DNA of 64,000 nucleotides from Synechococcus sp. PROS-7-1 (GCF_014279795.1 NZ_CP047945.1:330572-394571), one strand, 5' to 3'; shown: positions 24,068-33,513, counted from the stretch's first letter. Translations and numbers: made by a program. The notes: generated from the letters alone by a model not told the origin.

Positions 24068-24814
24068 ATGGAAACAATCAGCACTGGCCCGCGAGATCGC
24101 CGTCGCTGCCACGTTCTTGGGGTTCCTGTTGATGCTTGCCGCGACGTGGCAGCTTCAGCCATCGGCCTGCATGAAGAAGGTGGGGGGCAGATCGTGACGC
24201 TTAATGCTGAGATGACGATGCGGGCCCGTCAGGACGCAGATCTGGGAGCGGTGATTGCCCAGGCCGACCTGGTGGTTCCCGATGGAGCAGGAGTGGTCTG
24301 GGCTCTCGGTCGCCAGGGGGTCAGGGTGCGTCGCAGCCCTGGTATTGAGCTCGCCTGGTCTCTGCTCAGCTATGCCGAAGTGCATAACTGGTCCGTCGCC
24401 CTGGTGGGTGGTTCACCCGAGGTGATGGAGCGTTTGAAAACCACGCTGGCTCAGAGCCATCCCCGCTTGCGGTTGCTGATGGCAGAGCACGGATTTCAAG
24501 CGTCAGATGCTTGGCCAGCTCTGGAGTCTCGCCTGCGTGGTCTGCGGCCTGATCTCGTGCTGGTGGCTCTTGGTGTGCCCCGTCAGGAAGTCTGGGCGCA
24601 GAGCATGCGTCAGTCACTTCCAGGTCTCTGGATGGGCGTGGGTGGCAGCTTCGACGTCTGGTCCGGCCTCAAGCAGCGCGCACCGGAGTGGACCAGTCGA
24701 CTGCAACTGGAATGGCTGTTCAGGCTGCTCCAGGACCCATCACGTTGGCGGCGTTATCTAGTGCTCCCCCAATTCGCTTGGGCTGTGCTTCGAGCTGGTA
24801 GTCGTCGGCGTTAA
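24068..24814 (+). CDS. WecG/TagA/CpsF-type glycosyltransferase
   Basis: A roughly 248-residue GT26-family enzyme, which adds a sugar (for example N-acetylmannosaminuronate or N-acetylmannosamine) to an undecaprenyl-diphosphate-linked acceptor at the inner membrane face. Motifs: V-T-L-N-A-E-M, V-V-P-D-G-A-G-V-V-W, L-V-G-G-S-P-E-V, A-L-G-V-P-R-Q-E and G-V-G-G-S-F-D-V-W-S-G. ATG 24068 gives the normal length. It is divergent from the phosphorylase-kinase-like gene and pairs functionally with the WecA-like transferase elsewhere in the window. Confidence 0.88.
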   Translation: METISTGPRDRRRCHVLGVPVDACRDVAASAIGLHEEGGGQIVTLNAEMTMRARQDADLGAVIAQADLVVPDGAGVVWALGRQGVRVRRSPGIELAWSLLSYAEVHNWSVALVGGSPEVMERLKTTLAQSHPRLRLLMAEHGFQASDAWPALESRLRGLRPDLVLVALGVPRQEVWAQSMRQSLPGLWMGVGGSFDVWSGLKQRAPEWTSRLQLEWLFRLLQDPSRWRRYLVLPQFAWAVLRAGSRRR

Positions 24815-24819
24815 CGCGC

Positions 24820-24963
24820 TTAACGAAAGCCCACAGAGGCCTGCCAAACGAAGGCCAGAAGCAGGAAAAACACTGGGATGATCGGCAGGATGTCGATCAG
24901 TGGGCCGAATGCCTGGTAGGCCTCGGGAAGTTGGGCCAGCAGGTCAAGGGAGAAGGCAGCCAT
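24820..24963 (-). CDS. psbK: Photosystem II protein PsbK
   Basis: A 47-residue PSII subunit with one membrane helix. After a short pre-sequence ([10 protein letters not shown]) comes the conserved L-P-E-A-Y and [21 protein letters not shown] segment. The frame is open further upstream to 25083, but that overlaps tgt. It lies 31 bp after the tgt stop on the same strand, an arrangement I recall from other cyanobacteria. Confidence 0.95.
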   Translation of the reverse strand: MAAFSLDLLAQLPEAYQAFGPLIDILPIIPVFFLLLAFVWQASVGFR

Positions 24964-24994
24964 CCCGGCGAACAGTTCGGTCAGTGTGCGGACG

Positions 24995-26119
24995 CTACCA
25001 CGTGTGATGGGCCGGTGAGTCGTCGTTCCAGGGACGGAAATCCTCTGCAAAACAGCCATCGCGAATGGCGCGTTCCATGGCACTGGTGAAGCGGATCAGA
25101 TGCGTGAGGTTGTGCAGGCTCAACAGGGTCAGTCCGAGCAGCTCTTCACTGCGGATCAAGTGGTGCAGGTAGGCCCTGGTGTGCTGCTGGCAGGCGATGC
25201 AGGGGCATGTGGGGTCGAGCGGTGTGTGGTCGTGCCGGAAGCGGGCGTTGCGGAGGTTCCAGCGTTCCCCGGCCACCATGGCTGTGCCGTGACGCCCCAG
25301 GCGGGTGGGGAGCACGCAGTCGAACAGATCGATTCCATTGGCAACAGCAACGGCCATTTCCTGCAGCGTGCCGATGCCCATCAGGTACCGCGGACGGTCA
25401 TGCGGAAGCAGGGGCGTGACCTGCCGAACAATGCGGTGCATGTCCTCCACCGGCTCTCCCACGCTGACGCCGCCGATGGCGATGCCCGGGAGGTCGAAGT
25501 CGGCGACTGCCCTCGCGCTGGCTTCCCGCAGGTGGGGGAAGCATCCCCCTTGCACGATCCCGAACAAGGCTTGGTCGTTGCGCGTGTGGGAGGCCACGCA
25601 ACGTTCGAGCCAGGCATGGGTGCGCCGACTTGCTTCCTCCACATCATTTTCCGTGGCGGGGTATGGAGGGCACTGGTCAAACGCCATGGCCACATCCGCG
25701 CCTAGCGCCATCTGGATCTCCATCGACCGTTCCGGCGTCAGCAGGATGCGGCTGCCGTCCCGGGGGTTGCGGAAATCAACGCCATGGTCGTCGATGCGAT
25801 TGAGGTCCCCCAGGCTGAACACCTGAAATCCCCCTGAATCGGTGAGCATTGGGCCCTGCCAGCCCATGAAGCGATGGAGCCCGCCGGCGGCCTCCACCAC
25901 GGCTTCACCGGGTTGGAGATGCAGGTGGTACGTGTTTGAGAGCACCATCTGTGCTCCCGTGGTGGCCAGTTGATCGGCCGTGACGCCCTTCACGGTGGCC
26001 AGCGTTCCCACAGGCATGAATCGCGGCGTACTCACCGCTCCATGGGGAGTCTCAAAACAACCGCAGCGTGCAGCGGTGTGCCGGCATGTTGCGTTGATCT
26101 GGAAGTCGAACACCCGCAT
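24995..26119 (-). CDS. tgt: tRNA-guanine transglycosylase
   Basis: A 374-residue enzyme that exchanges guanine-34 of GUN-anticodon tRNAs for a queuosine precursor. Motifs: [20 protein letters not shown], the nucleophile segment [10 protein letters not shown], and a C-terminal zinc site (C-P-C-I-A-C ... H). Full length. It precedes psbK on the same strand. Confidence 0.95.
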   Translation of the reverse strand: MRVFDFQINATCRHTAARCGCFETPHGAVSTPRFMPVGTLATVKGVTADQLATTGAQMVLSNTYHLHLQPGEAVVEAAGGLHRFMGWQGPMLTDSGGFQVFSLGDLNRIDDHGVDFRNPRDGSRILLTPERSMEIQMALGADVAMAFDQCPPYPATENDVEEASRRTHAWLERCVASHTRNDQALFGIVQGGCFPHLREASARAVADFDLPGIAIGGVSVGEPVEDMHRIVRQVTPLLPHDRPRYLMGIGTLQEMAVAVANGIDLFDCVLPTRLGRHGTAMVAGERWNLRNARFRHDHTPLDPTCPCIACQQHTRAYLHHLIRSEELLGLTLLSLHNLTHLIRFTSAMERAIRDGCFAEDFRPWNDDSPAHHTW

Positions 26120-26170
26120 CTCCGCCCAGGTCTTGACCCTACGGTGAGGTCAGACCGCCGATGATGCCCC

Positions 26171-26956
26171 CTGAGGATCGCTTCTCTGTTTTGGCTTCGG
26201 GATCTTGCCGGTGCCTGGATTTTCTATTCCGTTCTGCCCGCCTGGCCCTGGCCTTCACCACGGTTTGAGCGCATTGCTCGCTTTGCTCCCTGGATCGGTC
26301 TGGTGATCGGTGGCCTTCAGGCGTTGCTCTGGCTCGTGCTGAGTGCCATGAACTGGTCGGCTGAGAGCTGTGCCTTGATGGTCATCGCCCTGGGAGCCTG
26401 GCTTACGGGTGGATTGCATGTCGACGGCCTGATGGATACGGCCGACGGTCTGGCTGCAGGGCAAGAGCGATGCCTTGAAGCCATGGACGACAGTCGTGTT
26501 GGAGCTAGCGGTGTTCTGGCTCTCTTGCTTGTTGTGCTTCTGCAAGCGGGGGCCTTGATCAGGCTGGGGACATGGGGCCCGATTGCGCTGGTGATGGCTG
26601 CTGTGATCGGCCGGATGGCGCCTCTCGCTGCCATGGCACGGTTTCCTTACCTTCGCCAAGGCGGGACGGCGGCCTTTCATCGCCGGCACTGGCGTGGGAC
26701 CCAGGACTGGGTGCCGGCCATCACCCTGATCGTGCTGCTCCTGTGGGGTGCGGCCTTGTGGGGGGGCGGTCTCCTTCAGTCCTTGGCTTTGGTCTCGGTG
26801 GTGGGTCTGGGAGCGGCTTGGCTGGTCGTGGAGTGTCTCGGGAAACGCCTGGGTGGTCACACCGGTGACACCTACGGAGCTTGTCTGGTGTGGGGAGAGA
26901 CCGTCACTCTGCTGAGCGCAGCGCTGCTCTTTCCTGCGTTGTGGGGGGCAGGCTGA
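26171..26956 (+). CDS. cobS: Adenosylcobinamide-GDP ribazoletransferase, start codon unclear
   Basis: Membrane enzyme of the last step of cobalamin nucleotide-loop assembly. Motifs: W-L-T-G-G-L-H-V-D-G-L-M-D-T-A-D-G and D-S-R-V-G-A-S-G-V, plus G-G-x-T-G-D-T-Y-G-A near the C-terminus. The conserved N-terminus (D-L-A-G-A-W-I-F-Y-S-V-L-P) is encoded in frame from about 26201, but the first ATG/GTG/TTG in that frame is GTG 26303, inside the conserved region. The frame is open back to 26165 (stop TGA 26162-26164), with CTG at 26171 and 26186. I use CTG 26171 provisionally. A start at 26303 would delete a conserved segment. Confidence 0.75.
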   Translation: MRIASLFWLRDLAGAWIFYSVLPAWPWPSPRFERIARFAPWIGLVIGGLQALLWLVLSAMNWSAESCALMVIALGAWLTGGLHVDGLMDTADGLAAGQERCLEAMDDSRVGASGVLALLLVVLLQAGALIRLGTWGPIALVMAAVIGRMAPLAAMARFPYLRQGGTAAFHRRHWRGTQDWVPAITLIVLLLWGAALWGGGLLQSLALVSVVGLGAAWLVVECLGKRLGGHTGDTYGACLVWGETVTLLSAALLFPALWGAG

Positions 26957-28049
26957 GCAGGAAGGCATTGCCCTGATTTGGCAGACAGGGATCCAGGTCT
27001 GCCGGTGATCGCAGGAGCTCGAGCTGTCCTCCTCGTTGCCGGGCAAGCGTCTGTGCCAGGGCGAGACCGAGGCCTGATCCTGTTCGCTCGCCGCTGGTGC
27101 TCCCGCGGACCCCTTTCAGAAAAATCCGTTCTCGCTCGTTCTCGGGAATGGGCGGGCCTGCATCCCAAACGCACACCCCATGGTCAAGCAAGTGCAGGCC
27201 CAGGTCACAGCCATTGGGGCTGTAACGAAAGGCGTTTTCCAGCAGGTTGGCCACGATCTCAGCGGTTACAGCATCGGCGGCCGGGCGTTGTTTCTGCGTC
27301 CAGCTCGGCCATCGCTCCGGTTCTCGCCACAGCCGTCCCTGCAGCGCGGCCGTTGCAGCGGCGCGTTCCACGAGAGGGCTCAACAGGTCGGCGATCGTGA
27401 GATCGGGTGCGTCAGCAGGCACCGGTGGCAGCAGCAGTGGGGTGGCGTTCTCCGGCTCAAGCCGCAGCTCCTCCCTGCCGATCCTGTCGAGAGAGGTCAC
27501 ATAACGATCGAGCTCAACCTGTTCCCGGATCAGGTTCTCCACCAGTGGCCGCTGCTGGTCATCGGGACCGAGGCGCCGGAGCAGCAGCTGGGCGTAGGTT
27601 CTCAGGGCTGTCAGCGGATTACGGAGTTGGTGCACCATCACCGACAACTGCTGACGCTGGGCATCCAGCTGGCCATTCAGCCGGTTTTGCTCAAGTTCCA
27701 GTCCGCGAATGCAGGCGAGGGTTTCGGCGCAGGTTTGCAGGCGGCGGTTGTGGGCAGCGGCTTGCCCTCCGTCCTCACTCTGTTCAGCTCGCAGCACCCC
27801 AAGGAGCAAGGAGCGATAGCGCAGGGGGTACCAGCGTCGTTCCGGAGCAGCGCTGCGTAGGCTTGGATCCTGGGCGATTGAGTCAGGAAGGGCGACTTCC
27901 TGGGGGGACTGGGCGACGAGGGTGAGGCTCGGTGTAGCTCCTTCCTGCCGCTCCGTGAGGTAGAGGGCCAGGCGATCGGCGGCTCCGTCGGTGGTCAGGG
28001 CGTTGAGATGTTGCTGCGCCAGAGCCAGAAACCGATCGGAAAGATGCAT
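26904..28049 (-). CDS. Soluble sensor histidine kinase
   Basis: A 381-residue histidine kinase without membrane helices. An N-terminal GAF-like sensory part (about 1-110), a short coiled helix, a HisKA domain with the phospho-acceptor His140 in V-M-V-H-Q-L-R-N-P-L-T-A-L-R, and a C-terminal HATPase with N-L-L-E-N-A-F-R-Y-S, D-A-G-P-P-I and G-S-G-L-G-L-A-L. No response regulator lies next to it. Its 3' end overlaps the convergent cobS by 53 bp. Signal unknown. Confidence 0.88.
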   Translation of the reverse strand: MHLSDRFLALAQQHLNALTTDGAADRLALYLTERQEGATPSLTLVAQSPQEVALPDSIAQDPSLRSAAPERRWYPLRYRSLLLGVLRAEQSEDGGQAAAHNRRLQTCAETLACIRGLELEQNRLNGQLDAQRQQLSVMVHQLRNPLTALRTYAQLLLRRLGPDDQQRPLVENLIREQVELDRYVTSLDRIGREELRLEPENATPLLLPPVPADAPDLTIADLLSPLVERAAATAALQGRLWREPERWPSWTQKQRPAADAVTAEIVANLLENAFRYSPNGCDLGLHLLDHGVCVWDAGPPIPENERERIFLKGVRGSTSGERTGSGLGLALAQTLARQRGGQLELLRSPADLDPCLPNQGNAFLLSLPPTTQERAALRSAE

Positions 28050-28099
28050 CAGCTGGGCGGAGTTCGGAAACTGTCAAAGAGGCGACAGACGCCACTCGC

Positions 28100-28127
28100 T
28101 TGCCAATTCAGAAAAAAGTCTTAAGAT
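28100..28127 (+). promoter_or_regulatory. Candidate sigma-70 promoter before the DUF3155 leader
   Basis: TTGCCA (28100-28105) and TAAGAT (28122-28127) with a 16-bp spacer. A start near 28134 would give a leader of about 300 nt before the DUF3155 gene, covering the stem-loops annotated below. Prediction only. Confidence 0.45.
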
Positions 28128-28133
28128 CAGATG

Positions 28134-28330
28134 AACGACCAATGGCCCGACCTCGCGGAGTTCGGGTTTTGTCGATTGTTGGATCAAGGTTGCGCTTTAC
28201 GCACGACCAAGGTTACAGCAGAGGTTGATGAATCTTCTGTTGTCGTCAGCAGCCTTGCTGGCGAGTTCAACAGTGCGTGTCCAATCACGGAAGCAGCTTG
28301 CCTGCAATTCCGTGATTGGAGCGCTGAATT
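28134..28330 (+). ncRNA. Candidate structured leader or independent small RNA
   Basis: This is the main content of the 383-bp gap 28050-28432, the only gap above 300 bp. A nested rod can form: ACGCAC 28199-28204 with GTGCGT 28273-28278, CAAGG 28208-28212 with CCTTG 28253-28257, and ACAGCAGA 28215-28222 with TCTGTTGT 28236-28243 (one G-U pair). A second perfect 12-bp stem follows. A frame open through the region (28131-28592) has no recognisable protein and overlaps the DUF3155 start. 6S-like RNA or a cis-regulatory leader are both possible. Confidence 0.4.
28281..28319 (+). repeat. 12-bp perfect inverted repeat in the DUF3155 leader
   Basis: CCAATCACGGAA (28281-28292) and TTCCGTGATTGG (28308-28319) form a perfect stem with a 15-nt loop. 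There is no downstream U-run, so it is not a standard terminator. The element GCGCTGAATTC directly after it (28321-28331) recurs at 28362-28372. Confidence 0.6.
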
Positions 28331-28409
28331 CTGGATGCTTGTGATGAGCGTCCTGCGGTACGCGCTGAATTCACGGCTCTTCCCGCTTGTCCACTGTTTT
28401 TTCTTTCTC

Positions 28410-28421
28410 CCCCTAGAGGGG
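28410..28421 (+). promoter_or_regulatory. Small hairpin covering the likely ribosome-binding site
   Basis: CCCC-TAGA-GGGG forms a compact stem. The AGGGG arm is the only Shine-Dalgarno-like sequence before the DUF3155 ATG at 28433, so ribosome access could be limited by this pairing. Confidence 0.35.
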
Positions 28422-28432
28422 CGACCACCACT

Positions 28433-28801
28433 ATGTCTAAGAAGCGCAAGCGGATCAGCCGCCGACGTCTTGCCGGTCAACGGGTTCTTGCCCATGTGCC
28501 GACGTTCCATCTCGAAACCGGTGAGCACAAACCCGTCACTGCAGCCCGCCGCTTTATCGCTGAAGGCGGACTGGTGCCTCCTGCCCTTCTGAACGTGCGG
28601 CGCAACGAGCACACCACAGATCGTTTCTTCTGGGGAGAAAAGGGTCTGTTCAGCGCGCAATACGCCGAAGAAAACCATTTTCTGTTCCCCTCCTTGCGCT
28701 TGATTGTCGACAATGTCGGCGAAGAGGTGATCTTCGAAGGCCTCGAGCTTGCCTCCGACGACTGGGAGGAGATGGAGGAATACGAATACGCGTTCGTTTG
28801 A
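28433..28801 (+). CDS. DUF3155 family protein
   Basis: A 122-residue cyanobacterial protein with a strongly basic N-terminus (S-K-K-R-K-R-I-S-R-R-R-L-A-G-Q-R-V) and a very acidic C-terminus (D-D-W-E-E-M-E-E-Y-E-Y). The middle contains F-I-A-E-G-G-L-V-P-P and an R-R-N-E-H-T-T-D-R-F-F-W-G-E-K-G-L-F-x-A-Q-Y segment. I recall this pattern as DUF3155; function is not known. The basic start might bind nucleic acid. Long structured leader upstream. Confidence 0.8.
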   Translation: MSKKRKRISRRRLAGQRVLAHVPTFHLETGEHKPVTAARRFIAEGGLVPPALLNVRRNEHTTDRFFWGEKGLFSAQYAEENHFLFPSLRLIVDNVGEEVIFEGLELASDDWEEMEEYEYAFV

Positions 28802-28810
28802 GCCGACTTG

Positions 28811-29434
28811 CTAAGGGTCCTGTCTGATTGGCTTCAGCCAGGACTGCAGGGCCTGAACCATCCGAGATTGCGTGGTATCAGGAATGGTGTGCCCTCCTGA
28901 GAAGGTGATCAGACGGCATGTCTCACTCTCACCGCCCAGTTGTTCGGCCAATTTTGTTTGCGCTTCGACGGGAACAACCTCATCACTGCGGCCGTGAATG
29001 AGCAAGACCGGAGGTCGCTCGGTTTTTGGTTGCCAATCGGGATGGGGATAGGCGCTGCAGCCGATGATTCCCGCCAAAGGGAGTTGGCAGCCCACGTCGA
29101 GGGCCATGGCGCCTCCCTGGGAAAAACCCAATAACACCGTGCTTGAAAGCGGAATCTGCCGCTGATCGATTGCCTCGATGCGCTCTTTGAGCTGGTTCAC
29201 CGCTTGGGGAACATCGGCCCACTGAGGCGGAAATAACCCGTACCACTCACGCCCAACGCCTGCCGGGTGAGGCAATGGTGCCTCCAAGGCCAGGCACTCC
29301 ATCGCCAATCCAGAGCGAGTGCCGAGGGATTCGCCCATGGGCATCAGATCGCTGGCATCGGCCCCCCAGCCGTGAAGAAGCACCAGGCGTGTCCGAGGTT
29401 GTTCCTCGCCGCAGTGGATCAGGAGGTCGTTCAT
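28811..29434 (-). CDS. Alpha/beta-hydrolase (carboxylesterase/phospholipase type)
   Basis: A roughly 207-residue hydrolase. L-L-H-G-W-G-A-D is the oxyanion region, G-F-S-Q-G-G carries the nucleophile Ser, with a downstream D in H-G-R-S-D-E-V-V and H in G-G-H-T-I-P completing the triad. ATG 29434 is preferred; the frame extends to 29545 across the purH start and is less likely. It resembles carboxylesterases and acyl-protein-thioesterase-like enzymes; substrate unknown. Confidence 0.83.
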   Translation of the reverse strand: MNDLLIHCGEEQPRTRLVLLHGWGADASDLMPMGESLGTRSGLAMECLALEAPLPHPAGVGREWYGLFPPQWADVPQAVNQLKERIEAIDQRQIPLSSTVLLGFSQGGAMALDVGCQLPLAGIIGCSAYPHPDWQPKTERPPVLLIHGRSDEVVPVEAQTKLAEQLGGESETCRLITFSGGHTIPDTTQSRMVQALQSWLKPIRQDP

Positions 29435-29493
29435 CAAAATCTTGACCGACTGCTGCGTAGGTTGGCGAAAGGTGTCCCCTGTGTCCTGCTGCC

Positions 29494-31080
29494 ATGGCCC
29501 CCACAGCGCTGCTGAGTGTGTCTGACAAGAGTGGTCTGGTGCCACTGGCCCAGACCCTGCACGAGCGTCACGGGTATCAGCTTCTTTCCAGTGGCGGTAC
29601 CGCCAAGGTGCTGCAGGAGGCCGGGCTACCGGTCACGCCTGTGGCCGAGCACACCGGTGCCCCGGAGATCCTGGGTGGTCGGGTGAAGACACTCCATCCC
29701 CGCATCCATGGCGGAATCCTGGCCCGCCGCGGTGATCCAGAGCATGAAGCAGATCTGCAGGCTCAGCAGATCACGCCGATTGATGTGGTGGTGGTCAACC
29801 TGTATCCCTTCCGTGAGACCGTTGCCGATCCCGCTGTGAGCTGGGAGCGGGCGATTGAGAACATCGACATCGGCGGCCCCACGATGGTGCGCTCTGCAGC
29901 CAAGAACCATGAATACGTGGCTGTACTGACCGACCCCGACCAATACGACCGCTTCCTCCAGGACCTGTCTGAATCGGGAGGGACCGTGAGTTCTGCGCTG
30001 CGGCGGCGGCTCGCCCTGGAGGCCTTTGCTCACACAGCGGCTTACGACGCTGCGATCACGCGCTGGATGCAGACCCGGCCTGAGTTGCAGCCTGTCGATG
30101 ATCCATCAGCCTCTCCACTCCCTTGGCTGGAAGCCCTGCCCCTGCGACAGCGGCTGCGTTACGGCGAGAACCCTCACCAAGGTGCGGCTTGGTACAGCAC
30201 ACCCAAGGCTGGTTGGGGAGGCGCCATTCAGTTGCAGGGGAAGGAGCTGAGCACCAACAATCTCCTCGATCTCGAAGCAGCTCTCGCCACGGTGCGGGAG
30301 TTCGGCTACGGCCAGAGTGGCAGCCATCCCGCTCAGCGGCCGGCGGCTGTTGTGGTGAAACACACCAATCCCTGCGGTGTGGCGGTTGGCGATGGAGAAG
30401 CGGCCGCTCTTACTCGAGCCCTGGACGGCGATCGTGTCAGCGCCTTCGGGGGCATTGTGGCGGTGAATGGCCGCGTGGATGCTCCTGCTGCCCGTGAACT
30501 CACCAGCTTGTTCCTGGAGTGCGTGGTGGCGCCGGAGTATGCGCCCGAGGCCCGGGAGATTCTCGCGTCGAAAGGCAATCTCAGGGTTTTGGAGCTCCCG
30601 CCCACGGCTATAGATGCGGCCGGGCATGACCATGTGCGCAGCATCCTGGGTGGTCTGCTGGTTCAGGATCTCGATGACCATCCGGTTGCCATGGACGCGT
30701 GGACCGTGGCCACCGAGCGCGCTCCCAGTCAGGCTGAGCGCGATGACCTTTGCTTCGCCTGGCAGTTGGTCCGTCATGTCCGCTCCAATGCCATCGTTGT
30801 GGCCAGAGACGGTCAGAGCCTCGGAATTGGTGCGGGGCAGATGAACCGGGTTGGGTCAGCTCGGATTGCCCTCGAGGCGTCAGGGGATCGAGCTCGTGGT
30901 GCCGTTCTCGCCAGTGATGGCTTCTTCCCATTCGATGACACGGTGCGATTGGCGGCGCAGCACGGCATCACGGCTGTGATACATCCGGGAGGCAGCAAAC
31001 GTGACGAGGATTCCATCAAGGCGTGTGATGAACTCGGGCTGGCGATGCTGCTCACGGGGCGGCGGCACTTCCTGCATTGA
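29494..31080 (+). CDS. purH: Bifunctional AICAR formyltransferase/IMP cyclohydrolase
   Basis: A 528-residue bifunctional enzyme for the last two steps of IMP synthesis. The N-terminal cyclohydrolase domain opens [11 protein letters not shown] and contains L-S-S-G-G-T-A-K and G-R-V-K-T-L-H-P. The C-terminal formyltransferase domain contains [16 protein letters not shown] and D-G-F-F-P-F-D-D. Full length. It is divergent from the esterase gene with a 59-bp gap. Confidence 0.97.
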   Translation: MAPTALLSVSDKSGLVPLAQTLHERHGYQLLSSGGTAKVLQEAGLPVTPVAEHTGAPEILGGRVKTLHPRIHGGILARRGDPEHEADLQAQQITPIDVVVVNLYPFRETVADPAVSWERAIENIDIGGPTMVRSAAKNHEYVAVLTDPDQYDRFLQDLSESGGTVSSALRRRLALEAFAHTAAYDAAITRWMQTRPELQPVDDPSASPLPWLEALPLRQRLRYGENPHQGAAWYSTPKAGWGGAIQLQGKELSTNNLLDLEAALATVREFGYGQSGSHPAQRPAAVVVKHTNPCGVAVGDGEAAALTRALDGDRVSAFGGIVAVNGRVDAPAARELTSLFLECVVAPEYAPEAREILASKGNLRVLELPPTAIDAAGHDHVRSILGGLLVQDLDDHPVAMDAWTVATERAPSQAERDDLCFAWQLVRHVRSNAIVVARDGQSLGIGAGQMNRVGSARIALEASGDRARGAVLASDGFFPFDDTVRLAAQHGITAVIHPGGSKRDEDSIKACDELGLAMLLTGRRHFLH

Positions 31081-31149
31081 GTTCTTGGGTGTCGCTTCGA
31101 ATGACCACGGAGTCCTAGCCTCGCCCCAGCTTCCACGCGATGACTTGTG

Positions 31150-31611
31150 ATGACGCTTGCCGCGCTGCCTTTCGCCCTGAGTTTCGTTCACCCACTGATG
31201 ATGTGGGTGCTGCTCTTGGCGTCTGCCTATGCGATGTATCTGGGGATTAAAGCCAAGAAGACCCGCACGGGAACGCCTGAACAGCGCAAAGCTTTGATTC
31301 CTGGAAAGTTCGCCCAGCGTCATTTCCGTTGGGGTGGGCTGCTGCTTGGACTGATCGTTCTCGGCAGCATTGGTGGCATGGCGGTCACCTACCTGAACAA
31401 CGACAAGTTGTTCGTGGGTCCTCACCTCCTTGCCGGACTGGCCATGACGGCCATGGTTGCGGTGGCGGCGTCCCTGTCACCCTTCATGCAGCAAGGCAAT
31501 GTGATCGCCCGCAAGGCCCATGTCGGTCTCAATATGGGGATGATGACTCTTTTCCTCTGGCAGGCGGTCAGCGGAATGGAAATCGTCAACAAGATCTGGT
31601 CGAGTCGCTGA
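31150..31611 (+). CDS. DUF4079 membrane protein
   Basis: A 153-residue cyanobacterial/plastid-type membrane protein with about four hydrophobic helices. Conserved histidines fall in F-V-H-P-L-M-M-W, R-H-F-R-W-G, G-P-H-L-L-A-G and R-K-A-H-V-G-L-N, a spacing that could bind haem as in cytochrome-b561-like folds, but this is inference. GTG 31147 is an alternative start. Function unknown. Confidence 0.75.
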   Translation: MTLAALPFALSFVHPLMMWVLLLASAYAMYLGIKAKKTRTGTPEQRKALIPGKFAQRHFRWGGLLLGLIVLGSIGGMAVTYLNNDKLFVGPHLLAGLAMTAMVAVAASLSPFMQQGNVIARKAHVGLNMGMMTLFLWQAVSGMEIVNKIWSSR

Positions 31612-31626
31612 CCGCTCGCGAGGCGA

Positions 31627-32295
31627 TTAGAAGGTGGCCCGTCGTCGCGGCGGGCATACAAGCCCATGGCTTCCATGGAAGTCTTCTTGCACCTTCCAGG
31701 TGAGCCTCCGTGAGATTTGCCTCACGATCTGACGCAGCAGTCGATCGCCGCTGGATTGCACCAGGCCATCGGGGAGCATGGTGATCACCTTGGGAAGTGA
31801 GATCCAGATGGTGAGATCCAGCTCCCAGCGCACACAGGTCGCAGGTCGACCCTGCTCAACGTCGTCGATCAGGGTGAGGCCAGCCTGAAAATCAACGTCA
31901 TAGAGCGCGGCCAATGCTGGATCTGCTGCTGGCAGCGTCACCGTTTCAATGGCGTAGCTGCCCTCATGTCCAGGCAGCAGGCGCAAGGCGATTGTGGGCT
32001 CCACCTCGAAGCCAAAATTTCCGAATCGCCCAAGGGTCAGGACATAAGCCTGCGAATCAAGAGCCTGCACCTCCATCGGTGCGGCGCAACGGCGGAACCA
32101 TTCGTCATGTCGATCGAGATAGCTGGCCACCACAGCTGAACTGGCGCGCATCTCCATGCAGTCACTGAAGTGGCTGCGATAACAGCGCACCTGTGGATCC
32201 TGGCCATGGAAGGTGCGAAGGGAATCGGCTGGTGGTCTCGACAAGAGCAACACAGATGAGCGTCCCTGGCAGGGGTGATCCCCAAGATGAACCAA
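31627..32295 (-). CDS. DUF1997 family protein
   Basis: A 222-residue protein matching the cyanobacterial/plant DUF1997 pattern: a START-like SRPBCC-style beta-alpha fold with Y-L-x-R-H-D-E-W-F-R-R-C, F-G-N-F-G-F-E-V-E-P and a late I-S-L-P-K-V-I-T-M-L-P-D helix. The exact start is uncertain; methionines near residues 47-49 are alternatives. It lies 18 bp before the ispH stop on the same strand. Function unknown; lipid or pigment binding is only a guess from the fold. Confidence 0.7.
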   Translation of the reverse strand: MVHLGDHPCQGRSSVLLLSRPPADSLRTFHGQDPQVRCYRSHFSDCMEMRASSAVVASYLDRHDEWFRRCAAPMEVQALDSQAYVLTLGRFGNFGFEVEPTIALRLLPGHEGSYAIETVTLPAADPALAALYDVDFQAGLTLIDDVEQGRPATCVRWELDLTIWISLPKVITMLPDGLVQSSGDRLLRQIVRQISRRLTWKVQEDFHGSHGLVCPPRRRATF

Positions 32296-32313
32296 TGTAA
32301 AGCGAACAGGTCT

Positions 32314-33513
32314 TTAGTTTGTCTCGCTGAGACTGATTAATTGCTGGATGACGTGTTCCACAACACGATCCGGGGTCGAGGCGCCGGATGTGATGCCCAC
32401 CGTGACGGTCCCTCCCGGCAGGAAATTCTGTTCGCGGATGAGCTCTTGGCCCAGAGGCTTGTGTTCGATGCTGTTGTCGGCACTGATGCGCTCTGGTGTG
32501 TCGATGTGGAAGGAGCGGATGCCGCGGTTGATGGCGATTTCCTGAAGGTGCGTGGTGTTGGAGGAGTTGTAGCCGCCGATCACCACCATCAGGTCGAGGG
32601 GTTCATCCACAAGGGAAAACATTGCGTCTTGGCGTTCCTGGGTGGCATCGCAAATGGTGTTGAACGCCAGGAAATGCTCATTGAGTTGCGTTGGGCCGAA
32701 TTTGCTGAGCATGGTGCGTTCAAACAGGCGACCGATCTCTTCGGTTTCCCGTTTGAGCATGGTGGTCTGATTGGCAACGCCGAGTTTTTCAAGATCCTGA
32801 TCCGGATCGAAGCCCGGGGAACATGCTTTGGAAAAGCGAGCCATGAAGCTGCTCCGGTCTCCTTTGCCGAGGATGTAATCCGCGACGATCTGCGCTTCTT
32901 CAAGGTCAAGAACCACAAGGTAGGTTCCAGCGAAGGAGCTGGTGGCCAGGGTCTCCTCATGCTTCACCTTGCCGTGAATGATTGAGGTGAATGTCTGCTT
33001 CTTGTGCTTCTCCACGGTGTTCCAAACCTTGGAGACCCAGGGGCAAGTGGTGTCAACGATGTGGCATCCCCGTTCATTGAGCAGCTGCATCTCCTGAACC
33101 GTTGCGCCAAATGCGGGAAGGATCACCACATCTCCCGAGGTGACACCGGAGAAGTCCTTCACACCTTGCTCAACCGGGATGAATTGAACGTTCATCTCCC
33201 GGAGGTGGTCATTCACGGAAGGGTTGTGAATGATCTCATTGGTGATCCACAAGCGTTCACTGGGGTAGTGCTTTCGAGTCTCATAGGCCATGGCGACCGC
33301 GCGCTCCACGCCCCAGCAGAAGCCGAAGTCCTTGGCGAGGCGCACTTGAAGCCGACCGTGGTTCAGGCGGTACCCGTTGTCACGAATGGATCCAATCAGG
33401 CTGCTCTGGTAGGCCTGCTCCAGGCTTCCGGCCACTTCTTCTGCACGTCCGAACCCTCGGCGGTTGTAGCGGTCGGAATGGTGCAGGGAGCGCTTGAAGG
33501 CGTGGGTATCCAT
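32314..33513 (-). CDS. ispH: 4-hydroxy-3-methylbut-2-enyl diphosphate reductase
   Basis: The last enzyme of the MEP isoprenoid pathway, a [4Fe-4S] protein making IPP and DMAPP. The 399-residue length is the longer cyanobacterial/plant type. Cysteine ligands are visible in [13 protein letters not shown] and C-D-A-T-Q-E-R. It begins 80 bp downstream of the amt terminator, so it is probably transcribed separately. Confidence 0.94.
   Translation of the reverse strand: MDTHAFKRSLHHSDRYNRRGFGRAEEVAGSLEQAYQSSLIGSIRDNGYRLNHGRLQVRLAKDFGFCWGVERAVAMAYETRKHYPSERLWITNEIIHNPSVNDHLREMNVQFIPVEQGVKDFSGVTSGDVVILPAFGATVQEMQLLNERGCHIVDTTCPWVSKVWNTVEKHKKQTFTSIIHGKVKHEETLATSSFAGTYLVVLDLEEAQIVADYILGKGDRSSFMARFSKACSPGFDPDQDLEKLGVANQTTMLKRETEEIGRLFERTMLSKFGPTQLNEHFLAFNTICDATQERQDAMFSLVDEPLDLMVVIGGYNSSNTTHLQEIAINRGIRSFHIDTPERISADNSIEHKPLGQELIREQNFLPGGTVTVGITSGASTPDRVVEHVIQQLISLSETN

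Noticed and set aside
24019-24162. Longer start for the phosphorylase-kinase-like protein
   Set aside because: It would overlap the well-supported divergent WecG-type start and adds a non-homologous Arg-rich tail.
28131-28592. Open frame through the DUF3155 leader
   Set aside because: It overlaps the real start out of frame and shows no protein-like features; structured RNA explains the region better.
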